From NCBI GenBank assembly GCA_948470335.1, contig CAOKOL010000003.1:120238-184237 (forward strand): a stretch of 64,000 nt of DNA. Reading direction: 5' to 3'. Below, in pieces: positions 8,814 to 17,417 of this stretch. The translations under genes and the position numbers were made by a program. The notes beneath the pieces were generated by a model, which saw only the letters and a list, made by a program, of their open reading frames with translations, searched no databases and was not told the DNA's origin. This DNA comes from an uncultured Lachnospiraceae bacterium (GTDB lineage: Bacteria; Bacillota; Clostridia; Lachnospirales; Lachnospiraceae). How positions within the stretch are numbered: position 1 is the first letter of the stretch; the number at the start of each line of letters is the position of its first letter.

Positions 8814-9773
8814 ATGAAATATGATGTAATTTTACCGATATTGATTGCCTTTGGATGCAGCGCGGTGCTTTGTCCGCTGCTGATCCCTTTTTTAAAACGG
8901 CTGAAGTTTGGACAGCAGGTCCGGGACGACGGTCCGAAGGAGCATCTGAAAAAAAAGGGGACGCCCACGATGGGCGGTCTGGCGATTATTGCCGCCATGG
9001 TGATTGCCGCTTTTCTGTATCTTGGGGAGTATCCGAAGATTGTGCCCATTCTGTTTACCACCATCGGGTTCGGCGTGGTAGGCTTTCTGGACGACTATAT
9101 CAAGGTGGTGATGAAGCGTTCCGAGGGACTGAATCCCAGACAGAAGCTGTTCGGGCAGTTGCTGGTATCCGGCGTGTTTCTTTACTATCTGCTGACCTCT
9201 CCCAACGGGGGAACCGGGATGCTGATTCCTTTTTCCGGCGGAACCTATCTGGAACTGCCGCTGGCGCTGTATATTCCTCTCTATTTTATTATTATGCTGG
9301 GAGTGGATAATGGTGTGAACTTTACGGACGGTCTGGACGGACTCTGCTCCAGCGTCACGATGCTGGTGGCCGTCTTTTTCACGGTTATCGCCATCGGGGA
9401 AAACAGCGGCCTGGAACCTGTGACCGGCGCGATGGCAGGCAGTCTGATCGGCTTTCTGCTGTTTAATGTGTATCCGGCCCAGGTGTTTATGGGAGATACC
9501 GGTTCTCTGGCGCTGGGAGGATTTGTAGCCTCCACGGCTTTTATGCTGCAGATGCCGCTGTTTATTCCGATTGTGGGATTTATCTATCTGGCAGAGGTTT
9601 TGTCGGTGATGCTCCAGGTGACTTATTTTAAAAAAACCGGCGGAAAACGCCTGTTCCGCATGGCGCCGGTCCATCACCACTTTGAGCTGGGCGGCTGGTC
9701 CGAGACAAGAGTTGTGGCGGTGTTTTCCGTAGTTACGGGAATGCTGTGTCTGCTGGCGTTTCTGGGACTGTAG
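8814..9773 (+). CDS. mraY: Phospho-N-acetylmuramoyl-pentapeptide-transferase
   Basis: Integral membrane enzyme that makes lipid I from UDP-MurNAc-pentapeptide and undecaprenyl phosphate. Conserved pieces seen: KKGTPTMGGLAII, the aspartate-rich FLDDYIKV, GVDNGVNFTDGLDGL, VFMGDTGSLALGGFVA and the histidine motif APVHHHFEL. About ten hydrophobic segments; 319 residues is normal. The ribosome binding site is AGAGGA at 8804-8809. The stop codon TAG lies inside the first arm of a dispersed repeat (see 9766). Confidence 0.97.
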   Translation: MKYDVILPILIAFGCSAVLCPLLIPFLKRLKFGQQVRDDGPKEHLKKKGTPTMGGLAIIAAMVIAAFLYLGEYPKIVPILFTTIGFGVVGFLDDYIKVVMKRSEGLNPRQKLFGQLLVSGVFLYYLLTSPNGGTGMLIPFSGGTYLELPLALYIPLYFIIMLGVDNGVNFTDGLDGLCSSVTMLVAVFFTVIAIGENSGLEPVTGAMAGSLIGFLLFNVYPAQVFMGDTGSLALGGFVASTAFMLQMPLFIPIVGFIYLAEVLSVMLQVTYFKKTGGKRLFRMAPVHHHFELGGWSETRVVAVFSVVTGMLCLLAFLGL

Positions 9774-9840
9774 CGGAACGCAAAACAGCGGAAGCCCGTA
9801 CGGATCCCGGAAGGGCTGTAGCGGAACTCAATTAGGAGGT
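9766..9840 (+). repeat. Dispersed repeat, copy A (internally deleted)
   Basis: Contains the family's end signature GGACTGTAGCGGAAC (overlapping the mraY stop), then the start signature AAACAGCGGAAGCCCG, then CCCGGAAGGGCTGTAGCGGA and ACTCAATTAGGAGG. Compared with the full copy at 40882-41012, the hairpin core is missing. The last bases supply the ribosome binding site of ftsW. Confidence 0.75.
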
Positions 9841-9847
9841 TTGATGA

Positions 9848-11020
9848 ATGGCAACCAGGAGGAGAAGGCGGCCGGAAAAAGTAAGAAGGTATTATGATTA
9901 CAGCCTGTTGGTGACGATCATTTTTCTCTGCTGTTTCGGCCTGGTGATGATCTACAGCAGCAGCTCCTATATCGCGTCGCTGGAATATGCCAAGTCCGAC
10001 GGGGCCGCTCATTTTATGATCCGGCAGGCCCAGGCGCTGGTGATCGGGTTTGTGGGAATGATTATCGTCTCCAAAATTGATTATCATTTTTATAAACATT
10101 TTGCCGTGTTGGGCTATGTGCTGTCGGTGGTAATCATGGTGATGGTCAACTATACGCCATTCGGTATTGAGCGTAACGGCAAAAAGCGGTGGTTCGGTAT
10201 TCCCGGGACGAATACTTCTCTGTTTCAGCCTGCTGAGCTGGTAAAGATCGCGCTGATTCTGGCCCTGGCCTGCGCCATCAATTATCTGATTAAGTGGATT
10301 GACCGGTGGAAAGTGATCGGGCTGCTGCTTCTGATGGTAGCGCCGCCCACTTATCTGGTTATTGATAATAACCTAAGCTCCGGTATTATTATTTTTGGGA
10401 TTTCCTGCGTTATGTACTTCGTGGCCAGCAGAAAAAAGCTGCGGTTTGCGGTGGCGGTGGCTGCGGTGGCTGCGGTAGCTATCGTGTTTATAGAATTCGG
10501 GGATACGCTGGTATCCATGGGGATTCTGGAAAAATACCAGTTGGAGCGGATTGATGTGTGGAAGGACCCGGCGGCCTATCCCTTAGACGGCGGCTTTCAG
10601 GTTTTACAGGGGCTGTATGCCATCGGATCCGGCGGAATTTTCGGAAAAGGGCTGGGCAACAGTCTGCAGAAGCTGGGATTTGTGCCGGAGGCCCAGAATG
10701 ATATGATCTTTTCCATTATCTGTGAGGAACTGGGGCTGTTTGGGGCCGGCTGTCTGATCCTCCTGTTTGTCTTTATGATCTGGCGGTTTATGATAATCGC
10801 TCAGAATGCGCCGGATTTATTCGGCGGGCTTCTGGTTGTGGGAATTATGGCCCATATCGCCATCCAGGTTATTTTGAATATCGCCGTAGTAACCAACACA
10901 ATCCCCAATACGGGTATCACCCTTCCTTTTATCAGCTACGGAGGCTCCTCCATCGTGTTTCTGATGGCGGAGATGGGGCTGGCTCTGAGTGTATCGAACC
11001 AGATTACATATGAAAAGTAA
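9848..11020 (+). CDS. SEDS peptidoglycan glycosyltransferase FtsW/SpoVE
   Basis: 390-residue polytopic protein of the SEDS family, which polymerises lipid II as the partner of a class B PBP. Family motifs: KRWFGIPG...FQPAELVKIALIL, the loop with YPLDGGFQVLQGLYAIGSGG, EELGLFGAG, and the terminal PNTGITLPFISYGGSSIVF. It starts at ATG 9848 after AGGAGG, which is delivered by the dispersed repeat. Whether it acts as the vegetative FtsW or the sporulation SpoVE cannot be decided from sequence; two class B PBPs upstream are candidate partners. Confidence 0.93.
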   Translation: MATRRRRRPEKVRRYYDYSLLVTIIFLCCFGLVMIYSSSSYIASLEYAKSDGAAHFMIRQAQALVIGFVGMIIVSKIDYHFYKHFAVLGYVLSVVIMVMVNYTPFGIERNGKKRWFGIPGTNTSLFQPAELVKIALILALACAINYLIKWIDRWKVIGLLLLMVAPPTYLVIDNNLSSGIIIFGISCVMYFVASRKKLRFAVAVAAVAAVAIVFIEFGDTLVSMGILEKYQLERIDVWKDPAAYPLDGGFQVLQGLYAIGSGGIFGKGLGNSLQKLGFVPEAQNDMIFSIICEELGLFGAGCLILLFVFMIWRFMIIAQNAPDLFGGLLVVGIMAHIAIQVILNIAVVTNTIPNTGITLPFISYGGSSIVFLMAEMGLALSVSNQITYEK

Positions 11021-11089
11021 TAAGTGTATTGCACTAGATGCCTCCTTCCGACATAAGATAATATACCATTATATTTCGGAGGTAAAAGG

Positions 11090-12337
11090 TTGGATACATT
11101 AAATGTCCAGGGCGGATACCCTCTTACGGGCGAACTGAAAATACAAGGTTCCAAAAACACTGTCCTGCCTGTTATGGCGGCGGCGGTTCTCTATAAAGGC
11201 GTAACGATGCTGACAAACGTTCCGATGATTCAGGATGTATACTGTATGATACACATTCTGGAGGCGGTCGGAGTGAAAATTGTCTTTTCCGATCATTGTC
11301 TGGTGATGGATGCGTCTTCCGTGGAAAACGGGGAGATTCCCATGGAGGATGTGAAACGGATGCGTTCCTCTATTATGCTGCTGGGGGCACTGCTGGGGAG
11401 AACGGGAGAAGCCGTCACCAGCTATCCCGGCGGCTGTTCCATCGGGTTAAGGCCCATAAATCTGCATTTGAAGGGATTGACGGAGATGGGGGCGGAAATC
11501 TCTGAGGATGGGACAAAGATACGGGCATGTGCATCCAGGCTGAAAGGCGCTTATATCCGGCTGGATTTCCCCAGCGTGGGCGCCACGGAAAATATACTGC
11601 TGGCCGCCGTGGCGGCGGAAGGCGTTACGGTGATTGAAAATGCGGCCAGAGAACCGGAAATCATCGAATTATGTCTGTTTTTACAGAAAATGGGCGTGCC
11701 TGTCCGGGGCGCCGGAACCGGGCGGATTAAAATTGAAGGAAAAAGAGAGCTGCGCCAGACCAGCTATCGGATCACGGGGGACAGGATCGTGGCGGGAACC
11801 TATCTGGCTGCCGCCGCAGTCACCGGAGGCCAGGTGCGCCTGACCGGCATTTATACGCCTTATATGGCGTCGGTGATCCGGGCCTTTCGGGAATGCGGCT
11901 GTGATGTGACCTGGGGCAAGGAGGAGGTTTCCCTTCGGTCTGACGGACGGGTCGCCGCGGTTCCCTGGGTGAAGACCGCGCCTTATCCCGGATTTCCCAC
12001 GGATATGCAGTCGCCTTTTATGGCATTGTTAGCTTATGGGAATGGGGTCAGTATGATCGAAGAAACTATTTTTGAGGGCCGGTTAAAGCTGGCGGAGCAA
12101 CTGGCGAAAATGGGCGCGGATATCCGGGTGGAGGAAAACCGGGCCTGGGTGACCGGACAGAAAAAACTGCGCGGCGCTCTGGTGGAAGCGGGAGACCTGC
12201 GGGCCGGAGCCGCGCTGGCAGTGGCGGCCGTGGGAGCCGAGGGGCGGACCCGGATTGCGGACCCCGGCTATATCAGGCGGGGGTACGAATCCATTGATTG
12301 GGACCTGCAGTCGCTGGGCGGCAGGATATGGTGGTGA
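11090..12337 (+). CDS. murA: UDP-N-acetylglucosamine 1-carboxyvinyltransferase
   Basis: First committed enzyme of peptidoglycan synthesis, adding enolpyruvate from PEP to UDP-GlcNAc. The N-terminus LNVQGGYPLTGELKIQGSKN carries the conserved Lys-Asn, and the active-site cysteine lies in SYPGGCSIGLRPINLHLKG, so the enzyme should be fosfomycin-sensitive. Initiation is at TTG 11090, with CGGAGGT about six bases before it and no better start nearby. 415 residues is slightly short but complete. It sits between ftsW and ftsQ, where murG is often found in related clusters. Confidence 0.95.
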   Translation: MDTLNVQGGYPLTGELKIQGSKNTVLPVMAAAVLYKGVTMLTNVPMIQDVYCMIHILEAVGVKIVFSDHCLVMDASSVENGEIPMEDVKRMRSSIMLLGALLGRTGEAVTSYPGGCSIGLRPINLHLKGLTEMGAEISEDGTKIRACASRLKGAYIRLDFPSVGATENILLAAVAAEGVTVIENAAREPEIIELCLFLQKMGVPVRGAGTGRIKIEGKRELRQTSYRITGDRIVAGTYLAAAAVTGGQVRLTGIYTPYMASVIRAFRECGCDVTWGKEEVSLRSDGRVAAVPWVKTAPYPGFPTDMQSPFMALLAYGNGVSMIEETIFEGRLKLAEQLAKMGADIRVEENRAWVTGQKKLRGALVEAGDLRAGAALAVAAVGAEGRTRIADPGYIRRGYESIDWDLQSLGGRIWW

Positions 12338-12341
12338 AAAG

Positions 12342-13163
12342 TTGAATCAGATAAAAGAGAGAAAGCACAGAAGAAGTTTTAAAAAGTTCCTGATGATGTT
12401 TGGTATGGCCGCCGCGGCGCTGGTTCTGGCGCTGCTGGCCGCCGCCAACATTACCATCCGGGAGATGTCGGTGACGGGCAATGCGTTTTATACCAATGAA
12501 GAAATCCGGGACATGCTGTTTGATACGCCGCTGAAACGGAATACGATCTACTGCTATCTGAATAACAGGTTTGGGGAGCATCAGACGATCCCTTTTGTGG
12601 AGAGGTATCAGATTGAATTCCGCAGTCTGAGTTCCGTAGAAGTAATTGTCTACGAGAAAAATATCGTGGGCTATATCGAATATCTGGGCAGCAACCTGTT
12701 TTTTGACCGGGACGGCATGATCGTGGAGAGTTCTTCCAGGGTGATTGAGGGCGTTCCCATCGTAGCAGGGCTGCATCTGGATCATGTGATCCTGTATCAG
12801 AAGCTGCCGGTGGAACGGCAGGATGTATTTGAAGTGCTTTTAAATCTGACCCAGCTTTTTGAGCGGTATGAGATCAGAGCGGATAAAATCTTTTTTGACA
12901 AAAATTTCAATGCCCAGGTGGTGATCGATAACATTACCGTCAGACTGGGCGACGATGAAAACCTGGATTTGAAAATCGGAGAGCTGAAAAATATCCTGCC
13001 CCAGATCGAGGGGCTCTCCGGAACCCTTTATCTGGAAGGGTATCAGGAGAATTCCATTAATACGGCATATGTGTTTAAAAAGGATGAAGAAAAGGCACCG
13101 GAACCGGAAACAGAGCCGGAGCCGGAGACGGAAACAAATACAAATACGGAATCGCCGGACTGA
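12342..13163 (+). CDS. ftsQ: Cell division protein FtsQ/DivIB-like
   Basis: Bitopic divisome protein of 273 residues: basic cytoplasmic N-terminus, one membrane helix (about residues 17-36, ALVLALLAAANI), then a POTRA-like domain beginning IREMSVTGNAFYTNEEI. It ends in an acidic Pro-Glu-Thr repeat tail (EPETEPEPETETNTNTE). It starts four bases after the murA stop, at TTG 12342; an ATG at 12255 would lie inside murA. FtsQ connects FtsL and FtsB to the septum. ftsZ, which commonly follows, is absent. Confidence 0.85.
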   Translation: MNQIKERKHRRSFKKFLMMFGMAAAALVLALLAAANITIREMSVTGNAFYTNEEIRDMLFDTPLKRNTIYCYLNNRFGEHQTIPFVERYQIEFRSLSSVEVIVYEKNIVGYIEYLGSNLFFDRDGMIVESSSRVIEGVPIVAGLHLDHVILYQKLPVERQDVFEVLLNLTQLFERYEIRADKIFFDKNFNAQVVIDNITVRLGDDENLDLKIGELKNILPQIEGLSGTLYLEGYQENSINTAYVFKKDEEKAPEPETEPEPETETNTNTESPD

Positions 13164-13207
13164 GTTGCGGAGTATAGTGTTTGAGAAAACAGAGATAATA
13201 GAAGCAT

Positions 13208-15004
13208 ATGAAAAATTTACTGGGATATCTGAAAAATTATAAAAAAGAAACGATATTGGCGCCTCTGTTTAAATTGCTGGAGGCGTCATTTGAGCTGCTG
13301 GTACCGCTGGTGATGGCTTCTGTCATCGACCGGGGAATCGGAGGGAATCAGACGGATTATATTGTGAAAATGTGTCTGGTACTGGTGCTTCTGGGCGTGG
13401 TGGGTCTGGCCTGCTCCATCACCGCTCAGTATTTTGCGGCCAAAGCTGCCGTAGGGTTTGCCGCCAGGCTGCGGCATGCTCTTTTCGAACATATTCAGAG
13501 CCTCTCTTTTTCCGGAATTGATACCATAGGCACTTCGACCCTGATTACCAGAATGACCAATGACGTCAATCAGGTGCAGTCCGGCATGAATCTGGCCCTG
13601 CGGCTTTTGCTGCGTTCTCCCTTTGTGGTGTTCGGCTCGGTGGCAATGGCCTTTACGGTGAACCCGAAAGCGGCCCTGATTTTTGCCGTGACCGTGCCGC
13701 TGTTAATGGTTCTGGTGTTCGGGATTATGCTGGTCAATATTCCGATGTATAAGAAGGTTCAGGCGAAGCTGGACGGCGTTCTGTCTCTGACTAGGGAAAA
13801 TCTCACCGGCGTCCGCGTGATCCGGGCATTTCACAGAGAGGAAGAGGAAATTCGGGACTTTTCCGGAAGAAACCAGGAGCTGACAGGGATTCAATTGTTT
13901 GCGGGAAGGGTTTCGGCGCTGATGAATCCGCTGACCTATGTGGTGGTGAACGGAGCGGTGGTATTGCTGCTGCGCCGTGGGGCTAGGCAGGTTTATGAAG
14001 GCGGTCTGACCCAGGGAGAGCTGGTGGCGCTGGTCAACTATATGACGCAGATTCTGGTGGAACTGATTAAAATGGCCAGTCTGATTATCTCGATTACAAA
14101 GGCCATTGCGTCTGGGAACCGGATTCAGGGGATTCTGGAGATTCCCTCCGGTCCGGACCGCGACGGGGATAAGAGCAGGGAAGATCTTGCGTGTACGGAG
14201 GGTATCGGAGCCGGACAGACAGACGCCGGGACGCCCAAAATTATCTTTGACCATGTGGGCCTGACCTATCATGAGGGCGGCGAGGAGGCGCTGAGCGATC
14301 TGACCTTTTCCATAGAGAAAGGACAGACGGTGGGCATTATCGGCGGAACCGGTTCCGGGAAAACCAGTCTGGTTCATCTGATTCCCAGATTTTATGATGT
14401 GACCAGGGGACGGGTGCTGGTGGATGGTGTTGATGTGCGGGCCTGTGCGCCGGAGGAGCTGCGTCGGAAAGTGGGGATTGTGATGCAGAAGGCGGTTCTG
14501 TTTCAGGGCAGCATCCGGGAAAATCTGCTGTGGGGCGATCCGGATGCGGACCGGGCGGTTCTGGAGCAGGCCCTTGAAGCTTCTCAGTCCATGGAATTTG
14601 TCCGAGAAAAAGAAGGAGGCATGGACTTTCAGGTGTCCCAGGGCGGGAAAAATTTATCCGGAGGACAGAGGCAGCGTTTGTCGATTGCCAGGGCGCTGAC
14701 GCGCAGGCCGGAAATTCTGATTCTGGATGACAGTGCCTCGGCCCTTGATTTTGCCACGGAGTCCAGGCTGCGCAGAGCAATCCGGGAGCTGGGCGACGAA
14801 ACGACCGTGCTGATCGTTTCGCAGCGGATTTCTTCCATTCAGCATGCGGATCAGATTATCGTTCTGGATGACGGACAGGCCGTGGGAATCGGAACCCATG
14901 AGCAGTTGCTTGCGGACTGTCAGGTTTACCGGGAGATTTTTGAGACGCAGGTTTCCGGCAGGGAAGCCGGGGGAGTCCGCGGGGATAAAGAGGTGTCAGA
15001 ATGA
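13208..15004 (+). CDS. ABC exporter half-transporter A (TM-NBD, degenerate catalytic site)
   Basis: Type IV ABC exporter subunit of 598 residues: six membrane helices then a nucleotide-binding domain. Walker A is GGTGSGKTS, the signature is LSGGQRQRLSIARAL, and Walker B is ILILDDSASALD, where Asp replaces the catalytic Glu. This pattern is known for the non-catalytic half of heterodimeric exporters such as TM287/288 and BmrCD. The opening LLGYLKNYKKETILAPLFKL is typical of that half. The stop overlaps the next start (ATGA at 15001), so the halves are translated together. Likely role is multidrug or lipid export; the substrate is unknown. Confidence 0.9.
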   Translation: MKNLLGYLKNYKKETILAPLFKLLEASFELLVPLVMASVIDRGIGGNQTDYIVKMCLVLVLLGVVGLACSITAQYFAAKAAVGFAARLRHALFEHIQSLSFSGIDTIGTSTLITRMTNDVNQVQSGMNLALRLLLRSPFVVFGSVAMAFTVNPKAALIFAVTVPLLMVLVFGIMLVNIPMYKKVQAKLDGVLSLTRENLTGVRVIRAFHREEEEIRDFSGRNQELTGIQLFAGRVSALMNPLTYVVVNGAVVLLLRRGARQVYEGGLTQGELVALVNYMTQILVELIKMASLIISITKAIASGNRIQGILEIPSGPDRDGDKSREDLACTEGIGAGQTDAGTPKIIFDHVGLTYHEGGEEALSDLTFSIEKGQTVGIIGGTGSGKTSLVHLIPRFYDVTRGRVLVDGVDVRACAPEELRRKVGIVMQKAVLFQGSIRENLLWGDPDADRAVLEQALEASQSMEFVREKEGGMDFQVSQGGKNLSGGQRQRLSIARALTRRPEILILDDSASALDFATESRLRRAIRELGDETTVLIVSQRISSIQHADQIIVLDDGQAVGIGTHEQLLADCQVYREIFETQVSGREAGGVRGDKEVSE

Positions 15005-16749
15005 AAAGCAATGGGAATCAGATACGGACGCTGAAAAAAGTACTGCGCTATATTAAAAAATACGGATTGTATGTGGCAGAGTCTCTGCTTCTTGCGCTGG
15101 TGATTGTGGCGCTGACTCTTTATGTGCCGGTGCTGACGGGCAGGGCCATTGATCTGGCGCTGGGAAAGGGCCAGGTGGATTTTCAGGAGATCGGCAGAAT
15201 TCTGCTGCGGATCCTCCTGCTGTCGGGGCTGACGGCGCTGGCCCAGTGGTGCATGAACCTGAGCAATAATAAGATTACCTACGGCGTGATCCGGGATATC
15301 CGTGAGCAGGCCTTTCGCCGGATTCAGATCCTGCCGCTGAAATATATTGACAGCCATGCTCATGGGGAAATCGTCAGCCGGGTGATCGCCGACGTGGACC
15401 AGTTCGCGGACGGCCTGCTGATGGGGTTTACCCAGTTGTTTACCGGCGTGCTGACGATTTTCGGGACTCTTGTGTTTATGCTGACGATTCATGTAAAAAT
15501 CACGCTGGTGGTTGTGTTGATTACGCCGGTTTCCTTTTTTGTGGCCGGATTTATCGCCCGGCGCACCTATCATATGTTTCAACAGCAGTCAAAGGTCCGG
15601 GGGGAACAGACGGCCCTGATTGACGAGATGATCGGAAATCAAAAAGTGGTGCAGGCTTACGGCCATGAGCGGGAGGCGCTGGAAGCCTTTGACCGGATCA
15701 ATGACCGGCTGGAAAAGTGTTCCCTTCAGGCCACCTTCTTTTCTTCCATTACCAATCCTTCCACCCGGTTTGTCAACAGTCTGGTGTATACCGGCGTGGC
15801 GCTGGCCGGCGCGCTGACCGCTTTAAAAGGCGGGATCACAGTGGGGCAGTTGTCCTGCTTTCTGAGTTATGCGAATCAGTATACAAAGCCTTTTAATGAG
15901 ATTTCCGGCGTTATTACGGAGCTGCAGAACGCCCTGGCATGCGCGGCGCGTATCTTTGAACTGATTGAGGAAGCCCCTCAGGTTCCGGATGCGCCGGATG
16001 CAAAGGTACTGACTGACACTGACGGACGTGTGGAGCTGTCTCACGTATGGTTTTCCTATGTGCCGGAACAGAAGCTGATTCAGGACTTTAACCTGCAGGT
16101 GAAGCCAGGACAGCGGGTCGCCATCGTAGGGCCTACCGGCTGCGGCAAATCTACGGTGATTAATCTGCTGATGCGTTTTTATGATGTGGACAGCGGCCAA
16201 ATTCTTGTAAACGGCACGGATATCAGAGAGATTACCAGGGAGAGCCTGCGGGACGCATACGGCATGGTGCTCCAGGAAACCTGGCTGCGTTCCGGGACGA
16301 TCCGGGAGAATATCACCATGGGAGATATCCGGGTGACGCAGGAGGAGATCGTCGCCGCCGCAAAGGCCACAAAGGCTCACAGCTTTATCCGCCGTCTGCC
16401 GAATGGTTATGATACGGTAATCGGAGAGGACGGGGGAAGTCTTTCCCAGGGGCAGAAGCAGCTTCTGTGTATTACCAGAGTGATGCTGCGCCGCCCGCCC
16501 ATGCTGATTCTGGATGAGGCCACGTCCTCAATCGACACCCGGACAGAGATTCAGGTACAGAACGCATTTGCCCGTCTGATGGAAGGCCGTACCAGTTTTA
16601 TCGTGGCGCACCGGCTGTCCACAATTCAGGGAGCGGACGTGATTCTGGTGATGCGGGACGGCAATATCGTGGAACAGGGCAGCCACAGCCAGTTGCTGGA
16701 ACTGGGCGGGTTTTACGCGAAGCTGTATGACAGCCAGTTCGCGGGATAA
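15001..16749 (+). CDS. ABC exporter half-transporter B (TM-NBD, catalytic half)
   Basis: 582-residue partner of the preceding gene. Walker A is GPTGCGKST and Walker B is MLILDEATSSID with the catalytic Glu intact. The signature, however, reads LSQGQKQLLCITRVM instead of LSGGQ. A weak signature here together with the weak Walker B in half A makes one composite ATP site catalytic and the other degenerate, the classic arrangement of heterodimeric exporters. The switch histidine is in VAHRLSTIQ. Confidence 0.92.
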   Translation: MKSNGNQIRTLKKVLRYIKKYGLYVAESLLLALVIVALTLYVPVLTGRAIDLALGKGQVDFQEIGRILLRILLLSGLTALAQWCMNLSNNKITYGVIRDIREQAFRRIQILPLKYIDSHAHGEIVSRVIADVDQFADGLLMGFTQLFTGVLTIFGTLVFMLTIHVKITLVVVLITPVSFFVAGFIARRTYHMFQQQSKVRGEQTALIDEMIGNQKVVQAYGHEREALEAFDRINDRLEKCSLQATFFSSITNPSTRFVNSLVYTGVALAGALTALKGGITVGQLSCFLSYANQYTKPFNEISGVITELQNALACAARIFELIEEAPQVPDAPDAKVLTDTDGRVELSHVWFSYVPEQKLIQDFNLQVKPGQRVAIVGPTGCGKSTVINLLMRFYDVDSGQILVNGTDIREITRESLRDAYGMVLQETWLRSGTIRENITMGDIRVTQEEIVAAAKATKAHSFIRRLPNGYDTVIGEDGGSLSQGQKQLLCITRVMLRRPPMLILDEATSSIDTRTEIQVQNAFARLMEGRTSFIVAHRLSTIQGADVILVMRDGNIVEQGSHSQLLELGGFYAKLYDSQFAG

Positions 16750-16822
16750 AAGACACTGTCTGCTCGGATACGATCAGAGCCGTTGCGGAAACGTTCCGGA
16801 TTCGGTAGTTTCTGTCCGTATA

Positions 16823-16852
16823 AGGGCGTCGGTTAGAAATAGCCGGCGCCCT
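16823..16852 (+). terminator. Stem-loop after the ABC exporter operon
   Basis: A long GC-rich hairpin with arms AGGGCGTCGG and CCGGCGCCCT around a ten-base loop, about 75 bases after the stop. Only TTT follows, so termination is probable but not certain. Confidence 0.5.
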
Positions 16853-16964
16853 GAATTTCGTGTGCGGGGATATTGACATACATGGGAAACGAGGGCATAA
16901 TAGAGGCTGTCGGGATAAACGAGAATGTTATGGGCCGCAGGCCGTTGTAAAAGGAGGGGACGTC

Positions 16965-17300
16965 ATGGACTGCCGGGAAACCTGTGCGAAACTGGAAGAT
17001 TTTTTTCATAGCCGGCTGCCTTTTGATGAGCTGGAATCTTTTGTGGAGCATATACACAGCTGCGGCGCCTGTGAGGAAGAACTGAAAACCTATGTGGTGA
17101 TTGATGTGGGACTGGAGCAGTTGGAGGATGACACCGACGGCGTATACGACCCGGAAGGGGCCTATGCCGCCTGTATGGACAGCGCGCTGAACCATATCGA
17201 CGAGCATCTGGTATGGAAATCGTTTCGATACGCCATGTCCACGATTGCTTTCTGGTTTGTGGTCCTGGCGTTTCTGCTGAAATGGAAGATCGGGTTTTAA
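16965..17300 (+). CDS. Small membrane protein with anti-sigma-like zinc motif
   Basis: 111 residues, start ATG 16965 after AAGGAGGGG. The N-terminal half contains a HxxxCxxC motif (His29, Cys33, Cys36 in HIHSCGAC), the ZAS/zf-HC2 motif found in zinc-binding anti-sigma factors. A single C-terminal membrane segment (about residues 86-106, FWFVVLAFLLKW) would leave the zinc motif in the cytoplasm. No sigma factor gene is adjacent, so any partner is encoded elsewhere. Function unknown; the anti-sigma reading is inference. Confidence 0.75.
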   Translation: MDCRETCAKLEDFFHSRLPFDELESFVEHIHSCGACEEELKTYVVIDVGLEQLEDDTDGVYDPEGAYAACMDSALNHIDEHLVWKSFRYAMSTIAFWFVVLAFLLKWKIGF

Positions 17301-17417
17301 TGCGGCGACAATGAATATTAGATGAAGAACTTTATCAGGTGACGATGGCTTTCGGGCGATCATGCTTTGTATGCGGCGGCAGATCAGTCCAAAGCGTCTG
17401 TTCCGGAAAGGAATAAG

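Noticed and set aside
11035..11086. CCTCC...GGAGG pairing before murA as an RNA switch
   Set aside because: Arms are short and interrupted, with no further structure; not enough to call.
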